Source of the DNA: Candidatus Moranbacteria bacterium UBA2282
Lineage (GTDB): Bacteria > Patescibacteriota > Minisyncoccia > Moranbacterales > UBA2206
DNA length: 64,000 nucleotides
Reading direction: 5' to 3'
Assembly: GCA_002345745.1 (NCBI GenBank)
Contig: DDWQ01000014.1
Span: forward strand, 26,834 to 90,833
Shown one piece after another: positions 59,187 through 64,000 of this stretch; the stretch's first letter is position 1; the number at the start of each line of letters is the position of its first letter. The notes beneath the pieces were generated by a model. The model saw nothing but the letters and a program-made list of their open reading frames with translations, had not been told where the DNA came from and did no database searches. Position numbers and translations under genes: made by a program.

Positions 59187-60122
59187 ATGGAAGTAATAAA
59201 TGATTTTGACTTAAAAAAACAAGCCGATGAGCTAGGTGTTAGCGTGTGGAAAACTCCAAGCTTTTTGTTGATTGTGATGGGAGTGATTATTATTGTTGCA
59301 ATGACAGCTATTTATTTTATTTCTAGAAAATATGATCAACCAGAAATTTTAATGGGGGTTGAAAGTGCGGTAGTGGTGATTATTTTGATAATTGGAAACT
59401 CAATTATTAGGCAGGTTGATGGAATGGCTAGATTAAATAAGCTAAAAACAGAGTTTGTCTCTGTCGCTTCTCATCAGTTACGCACACCTCTTTCAGCTAT
59501 TCGCTGGGAAACAGAATTGCTATTGTCGAAGTTCGGTTGTGGATTAAACGAAAAACAATGCAAAAGCATTGAAACTATAAACACTCTTGCGACGAGAATG
59601 ACACGCCTAGTTAATGACCTTCTGGATGTTACTAGAATTGATCAGGGAAGATTGATTCTACGAAAAGAAAAAGTAAACATGGCTGAGGTTGTCGACGAGA
59701 TAACTGAAAGTTTATTATTGCTGGTGAAGGCTAAAAAATTGCATTTAACAGTCAATAAGAAAAATAAAAAAACATTAGTTATGGCAGATAAAGATAAAAT
59801 AAAATTAGTTATTGAAAATCTATTGAGCAATTCTATAAAATACACAGCGGATAATGGAAAAATTGATATTAATCTTATTGTAAGAGATGGGTTTCTGGTA
59901 TTTGCTATCCGGGACAATGGAGTGGGAATTCCTAAAGAACAACAGGCCCAAGTTTTTAGTAAGTTTTTTCGCAGCGATAATGCGGTTAAATATCAAACCG
60001 AAGGGACTGGCTTGGGGCTATATATAGCAAAAAATATTGTAGAGCAATCAGGAGGTCGAATTTGGTTTCAATCAATCGAAGAAGTTGGATCTGACTTCAG
60101 TTTTTCGTTGCCGTTAGCATAA
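59187..60122 (+). CDS. Membrane histidine kinase without extracytoplasmic sensor domain
   Basis: A 311-residue sensor kinase. Two transmembrane helices (about residues 22-46 and 58-76) are joined by a very short loop, so there is no periplasmic-type sensor. The HisKA domain has VASHQLRTPLSAIRWE (about 94-109; phospho-acceptor His97), and the HATPase_c domain shows N-box NLLSNSIKYT, G1-box DNGVGIP and G2-box GTGLGLYIAKNIVEQSGG. It must sense membrane state or a partner protein. It is followed 9 nt later by a response regulator and then by pilus genes, suggesting a role in pilus or surface control. Confidence 0.94.
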   Translation: MEVINDFDLKKQADELGVSVWKTPSFLLIVMGVIIIVAMTAIYFISRKYDQPEILMGVESAVVVIILIIGNSIIRQVDGMARLNKLKTEFVSVASHQLRTPLSAIRWETELLLSKFGCGLNEKQCKSIETINTLATRMTRLVNDLLDVTRIDQGRLILRKEKVNMAEVVDEITESLLLLVKAKKLHLTVNKKNKKTLVMADKDKIKLVIENLLSNSIKYTADNGKIDINLIVRDGFLVFAIRDNGVGIPKEQQAQVFSKFFRSDNAVKYQTEGTGLGLYIAKNIVEQSGGRIWFQSIEEVGSDFSFSLPLA

Positions 60123-60131
60123 TAAAAATTT

Positions 60132-60503
60132 ATGAATAAAAAAATATTGGTTGTTGAAGATGAGTCATCACTACAAGATGCAATGCGAGAATTTTTACTA
60201 GCAGAAAAATTTGCAGTTGTGGTTGCATCTGATGGCGAGATGGCATTGAAATTGGCAAAAAGTGAAAAGCCAGACTTAATTTTATTGGATATTATTTTAC
60301 CAAAAAAAAATGGTTTTGATGTTTTGATTGAGCTTAAGGCTGATAACGTTATGAAAAAAATTCCAATTATATTACTTACTAATTTGGAAAGTGCAGATGA
60401 TGTCGATAGAGCATTCAGCTTGGGAGTTAGCACATATTTAGTGAAGGCTAACTATAAACTAGAAGAAATAGTTGAAAAAATAAAAGAAATGTTAAAAATA
60501 TAG
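60132..60503 (+). CDS. Stand-alone response regulator receiver (CheY-like)
   Basis: A 123-residue receiver domain with no output domain. The acidic pocket VVEDES (about residues 6-11), the phospho-acceptor Asp in LILLDIILPKKNG (about 49-61), the Thr in IILLTNLESADD and the late Lys in YLVKANY are present. As it cannot bind DNA, it probably acts by protein contact, possibly with the pilus machinery encoded downstream. It is co-transcribed with the kinase. A degenerate AGAC-repeat half copy lies near 60512. Confidence 0.92.
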   Translation: MNKKILVVEDESSLQDAMREFLLAEKFAVVVASDGEMALKLAKSEKPDLILLDIILPKKNGFDVLIELKADNVMKKIPIILLTNLESADDVDRAFSLGVSTYLVKANYKLEEIVEKIKEMLKI

Positions 60504-60554
60504 TATACAAAGGGCTTATTGCACATAGATATATAAATAAGTTAATAATGTATA

Positions 60555-62300
60555 ATGAGAATAGAAAATAGTCAATTATATGAGTTTATTAAAGATTCAG
60601 AATTAATAAATCTGAAGGATCTTGATCTTGCATATAAAGAAGCACAAGAGAACTCGCGGATGCTGGGCGATATTCTTTTAGAGAAGAAATTAACTGATGA
60701 AATAAAACTCAGACAATTGTACGCTTATATTTTGGGTGTGCCTTTTGTTGATTTGTCTAAAGAAATCGTGCCAGCAGATATATTGCAAATTATACCAGAG
60801 CCAATTGCAAAAAAATATAAAATAATAGCTTTTGAAAAAACTGGACAAGAATTAAAGGTTGCGATGCTTAATCCTGAAGATATTCAAACTATTGATTTTA
60901 TTCGTAAAAAAACCGGATTAAAGATTATTACTTGTTTGACTTCAGAAAGTAGTATTAATATAATTTTAAAACAATACGCGAAAAGCTTAAAGGCAGAATT
61001 TGGGGATATTATTGAAAAAAATTCTTCTGAAATTAATGGTGATGAAAAGGAAGATTTGGAAAAAGTTGCACAAGGTTTACCGATAATCAGGATTGTAGAT
61101 ACATTAATAAAGCATGCTATTTTACAGGGAGCTAGCGATATTCATATTGAACCAGATGAAAAAGAGGTACGAGTACGTTACCGTATTGATGGAATTTTGC
61201 ATGATGCCATGACTCTTCCCAAACAAGTTAAGCATGGCATAATCGCTAGAATTAAAGTTTTATCTAATCTTAAACTAGATGAACATCGCGTCCCACAAGA
61301 TGGTAGATTTAAAATTGAAAAAGATGATTTAAAGATTTCTTTTCGTGTCAGCATTCTGCCAATTTTTGATGGTGAGAAAATAGTGATGCGTCTTCTTAAT
61401 GAAACTAATAAGGGGCTGACTTTGGAAAAAATGGGATTAACTGGGTCAGCACTGGAGATTATACATCGACAAATAAAAAAACCAAATGGTATGATACTTG
61501 TGACTGGACCAACCGGATCTGGAAAAACTACGACACTATATACTATTATGGACATTCTGAACACGCCAGAAGTTAACATTAGTACTGTTGAGGATCCGGT
61601 TGAATATCGAATGCCAAAGGTCAATCAGACTCAAATTTACACTAAGGTTGGACTAACTTTTGCTGCAGGTCTCAGAGCTCTTTTGCGTCAGGATCCAGAT
61701 ATTATAATGGTCGGGGAAATTCGAGATCAGGAAACATTAGAAATGGCTATACATGCTGCTTTGACTGGACATTTAGTGTTATCAACCTTACATACTAACA
61801 GTGCGGCTGCAACATTGCCAAGGATTATAGATATGGGCGCCGAGCCTTTTATGGTGGCTTCAACGGTGAATGTTATTGTGGCACAACGCTTGGTTAGAAA
61901 ACTTTGTTCAGATTGTAAAAAAGAATATAAAATGACAAGTAAAGAGCTGAAAATACTTAATGAAAGCTATGATATGAAAGCGATCTTAGAAAATATCAAA
62001 AAAAATGAGCTTGCAAAAGGCATAGTTAATAAAAAAACAACTTGGGAAGACATTAAATTTTATAAAGCTGTTGGGTGTGAACAGTGCAATAGTGAAGGCT
62101 ATAAAGGCAGAAGTGGTATTTATGAAGTCTTAGAAGTGGATGATGAGATAGAAAAGATGATTTCTCAAAAAACACCAACCGAGGAAATGGAAAAAAGGGC
62201 ACAAGAAAAAGGAATGTTGACAATGGTTGAAGATGGTTTTATGAAGGCAATCGGTGAAATTACTTCAGTGGAGGAAATTTTAAGAGTAACTAAGGAATAA
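60555..62300 (+). CDS. pilB: Type IV pilus assembly ATPase PilB (GspE family)
   Basis: A 581-residue hexameric ATPase driving pilus extension. The N-terminal MshEN/GspE_N region is near 1-150 (LRQLYAYILGVPFVDLS). The core has Walker A GPTGSGKTTT near 318-327, the Asp box STVEDPVEYRMP, Walker B DPDIIMVGEIRDQETLE and the His box LVLSTLHTNSA. A zinc-binding tetracysteine CSDC...CEQC is near 452-515. Its length is typical (560-580). It precedes pilC with an 80-bp gap that ends in a heptamer repeat. Confidence 0.95.
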   Translation: MRIENSQLYEFIKDSELINLKDLDLAYKEAQENSRMLGDILLEKKLTDEIKLRQLYAYILGVPFVDLSKEIVPADILQIIPEPIAKKYKIIAFEKTGQELKVAMLNPEDIQTIDFIRKKTGLKIITCLTSESSINIILKQYAKSLKAEFGDIIEKNSSEINGDEKEDLEKVAQGLPIIRIVDTLIKHAILQGASDIHIEPDEKEVRVRYRIDGILHDAMTLPKQVKHGIIARIKVLSNLKLDEHRVPQDGRFKIEKDDLKISFRVSILPIFDGEKIVMRLLNETNKGLTLEKMGLTGSALEIIHRQIKKPNGMILVTGPTGSGKTTTLYTIMDILNTPEVNISTVEDPVEYRMPKVNQTQIYTKVGLTFAAGLRALLRQDPDIIMVGEIRDQETLEMAIHAALTGHLVLSTLHTNSAAATLPRIIDMGAEPFMVASTVNVIVAQRLVRKLCSDCKKEYKMTSKELKILNESYDMKAILENIKKNELAKGIVNKKTTWEDIKFYKAVGCEQCNSEGYKGRSGIYEVLEVDDEIEKMISQKTPTEEMEKRAQEKGMLTMVEDGFMKAIGEITSVEEILRVTKE

Positions 62301-62348
62301 GTTGGTTTGTAGTTGGTAGTTTATGGTTTTTAGATGCATAATCTTAGG

Positions 62349-62383
62349 CTAAAAACTAAAAACTAAAAACTAAAAACTAAAAA
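62349..62383 (+). repeat. Heptanucleotide repeat CTAAAAA x5 abutting the pilC start
   Basis: Five perfect tandem CTAAAAA units run from 62349 to 62383 and end directly at the ATG of pilC (62384). The sequence upstream (about 62301-62331) is T/G-rich and partly complementary, forming a loose hairpin with the heptamers. Unit-number changes would alter the pilC leader. Confidence 0.85.
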
Positions 62384-63604
62384 ATGGATGCATTTTACAC
62401 CGCGAAAAGTTTTTCAGGAAAAACTAAGAGTGGTAAAGTAAAAATTAAAAATGAAGGAGAACTAGCTGGTCAATTGCGAGCAGATGGTTTTGTTTTAACA
62501 TCGTTTAAGGAATTAGAAAGTGAAGATGGTCAGGCTATTAAAATCAAATTTCTAGATAGATTTTCTAGCATTCCTGTGGTTGAAAGGATGATGTTTGCTA
62601 AGAATTTGAGTGTTATGATCTCCTCGGGCCTGCCATTGCCGAGAGCATTGCAGAATATAACTGCACAGAGTGCGAATAAAAAATTTATTGGCATCATTCA
62701 AAGTGTGAGTGAAGATATTCAAACAGGCACCAGTTTTGCGGATAGTTTGGCTAAATTCCCCGGAATTTTTAACGAGCTTTTTATTAATATGATCCGTGTA
62801 GGAGAGATAAGTGGAAACTTGGAAGAGGTGCTAAACATTCTATCGATGCAATTAGAAAAAGACCATGAGTTGTTGAAAAAAATTAAAGGAGCATTAGTCT
62901 ATCCTGGAGTAATTTTAGTTGCTATGGGATTGGTGGGTATCGTAATGATGGTGTATGTCGTTCCGCAAATTACAGGCGTGTTTAAGGATTTGAATGCAAC
63001 ATTGCCAGCTTCGACACAATTTATTATTGATACGAGCAGTGCAATGCGTGATTATTGGTATATCTTCCTAGCTTTCATAACTGGGATTGTTTTTGGGATA
63101 AAATTTTTACTTACAACTGATGCTGGAAAAAAAATGCTAGCAATTATTTTAACTAACATCCCAGTAGTTAAAAACATCGTTATTAAAGTTAACTGTGCCA
63201 GATTTGCTAGGATTTATAGCTCTCTTTTAAAGAGTGGTGTTTCAGTTGTTGAATCACTGCGCATAATTTCAAAAACATTAACCAATTTTTATTATAAAAA
63301 AGCTTTTATTCGGGCGGTAAGCGATGTCCAGAAGGGTATTAATTTAAGCAAGATTATTAAAGAGGAAAAAAAGATTTTTCCAATTTTGGTTTCACAAATG
63401 ATTGAAGTAGGAGAAGAAACTGGAAAAACAGAGGCTGTTCTTGGCAAATTAGCAGAATTTTATGAGGAAGAAATTGATCAAATAACAAAAAATTTATCTT
63501 CTATTATTGAACCAGTATTGATGTTGTTAATTGGAAGTGTAGTTGGATTTTTTGCAATTTCGATTTTAAAACCGATGTATAGCGTTTTAGAGAATATAAA
63601 ATAA
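62384..63604 (+). CDS. pilC: Type IV pilus inner-membrane platform protein PilC (GspF family)
   Basis: A 406-residue membrane protein with two T2SSF domains. The first is near residues 70-190 (VERMMFAKNLSVMISSGLPL) and the second near 270-395 (CARFARIYSSLLKSGVSVVE), with three membrane helices (about 170-192, 222-243, 376-400). Typical PilC length is about 400. It anchors PilB and the pseudopilus. Its translation start directly follows five CTAAAAA heptamers, with no Shine-Dalgarno. A pseudopilin gene begins 13 nt after its stop. Confidence 0.95.
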   Translation: MDAFYTAKSFSGKTKSGKVKIKNEGELAGQLRADGFVLTSFKELESEDGQAIKIKFLDRFSSIPVVERMMFAKNLSVMISSGLPLPRALQNITAQSANKKFIGIIQSVSEDIQTGTSFADSLAKFPGIFNELFINMIRVGEISGNLEEVLNILSMQLEKDHELLKKIKGALVYPGVILVAMGLVGIVMMVYVVPQITGVFKDLNATLPASTQFIIDTSSAMRDYWYIFLAFITGIVFGIKFLLTTDAGKKMLAIILTNIPVVKNIVIKVNCARFARIYSSLLKSGVSVVESLRIISKTLTNFYYKKAFIRAVSDVQKGINLSKIIKEEKKIFPILVSQMIEVGEETGKTEAVLGKLAEFYEEEIDQITKNLSSIIEPVLMLLIGSVVGFFAISILKPMYSVLENIK

Positions 63605-63616
63605 TTAAAATAAAAA

Positions 63617-64000
63617 ATGTTTTTGTTAAAAACAAAAAATTATCAAAAATTTTCTATAGATTCAGTTAATTCTGGCTTCACACTTATAGAAGCACTAACT
63701 GTGTTGTTTATTTTTGCTATGATCACAACAACTTTCTATTCTGTTTTTTCATTAGGGACTAGATATATAATTGAATCAAAAAATAGACTAGGTGCAGTTT
63801 CACTAGCTAACGAAAAAATGGAAATAATTAGAAACCTTGAATATGATGCTGTTGGAATTAGTGGTGGGATTCCAAGTGGTAATATTGTTGCTGAAGAGGA
63901 TGTTTTAGAGAATAAACATAATTATCATGTAAAAACATTTGTTCAATATGTGGATGATCCGTTTGATGGTGTTTTGCCAATAGATGTTATTCCAACCGAT
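63617..64000 (+). CDS. Type IV pseudopilin (PilV/prepilin-like), truncated by the window end
   Basis: The first 128 codons of a gene that runs out of the window. A 19-residue basic leader (MFLLKTKNYQKF...) ends in the prepilin peptidase site SGFTLIEALTV; cleavage is after the Gly, and the Glu at position 5 of the mature protein is present. The hydrophobic helix continues through LFIFAMITTTFYSVF. The rest is a typical minor-pilin head region (SLANEKMEIIRNLEYDAVG), a pattern seen in PilV/PilW-like minor pilins. It starts 13 nt after pilC, so it is part of the pilus operon. Confidence 0.85.
   Translation, partial: MFLLKTKNYQKFSIDSVNSGFTLIEALTVLFIFAMITTTFYSVFSLGTRYIIESKNRLGAVSLANEKMEIIRNLEYDAVGISGGIPSGNIVAEEDVLENKHNYHVKTFVQYVDDPFDGVLPIDVIPTD

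Overview
The window looks like a chromosomal segment of a small-genome Patescibacteria/CPR bacterium, most likely of the Parcubacteria group. This is an inference from content and style, not from a marker-gene search. The DNA is AT-rich and densely packed. Start codons mostly lack Shine-Dalgarno sequences, and TATAAT-like -10 boxes commonly lie about 35 nt upstream of the ATG. The gene set also fits: bacterial Elp3, an AI-2E-type permease, DUF5666 and DUF4349 proteins, short conserved membrane proteins, a compact F1Fo ATP synthase operon, type IV pilus genes and few biosynthetic genes. TGA is used as a stop (for example at 13334 and 47690), so the genetic code is the standard bacterial one.

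Layout. 0.1-5.6 kb: cold-shock protein, HI0933-type flavoprotein, ECF sigma factor, RecQ, RadC, and a Phd/YefM-type antitoxin domain fused to an HsdR_N-like domain under a YefM-like TGTACA operator. 5.6-9.7 kb: membrane protein, DUF5666 protein and a MacAB-like efflux set. 9.7-14.8 kb: small conserved proteins, TypA, a KilA-N protein and Sua5. 14.9-20.3 kb: PerM-like permease, Lgt, two paralogous lysozyme-like surface proteins separated by a 1.1 kb region with a small ORF and several hairpins, then a rhodanese. 20.4-24.6 kb: membrane protein, RsmI, MetRS, secreted protein, TatD. 24.7-31.6 kb: ATP synthase operon in the order I, a, c, b, delta, alpha, gamma, beta, epsilon. 31.8-44.7 kb: DUF4349 protein, LeuRS with an inserted nucleotidyltransferase domain, NDP-sugar pyrophosphorylase-like protein, YvcK, HAD protein, Nramp-like transporter, GlmS, RlmN and Dxs. 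44.7-48.6 kb: Nudix hydrolase and a divergent tRNA wobble-uridine cluster (Elp3 facing a Trm9-like methyltransferase and a PP-loop thiolase-like protein). 48.7-59 kb: thioredoxin-fold protein, PAP2 phosphatase, UvrA, short UvrC, a second full-length UvrA, a nucleotidyltransferase-like protein. 59-64 kb: a two-component pair, PilB, PilC and the start of a pseudopilin gene.

Functional themes are DNA repair (RecQ, RadC, two UvrA, UvrC), energy (a predicted proton-type ATP synthase), cell-envelope supply and assembly (GlmS, YvcK, Lgt, PAP2, lysozyme-like proteins), tRNA modification and charging (Sua5, Elp3 cluster, RlmN, RsmI, MetRS, LeuRS) and surface/pilus functions.

The most unusual structural signal is the number of short palindromes and heptanucleotide repeats. 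Some lie between genes as long hairpins. Others lie in frame inside conserved housekeeping genes (leuS, tatD, elp3, uvrA, uvrC, the Nramp-like gene), much like Rickettsia palindromic elements. The most interesting biological candidates are the eukaryote-like mcm5(s2)U34 tRNA modification cluster at 45.2-48.6 kb, the in-gene palindromes, the LeuRS-nucleotidyltransferase fusion and the antitoxin-HsdR_N fusion.
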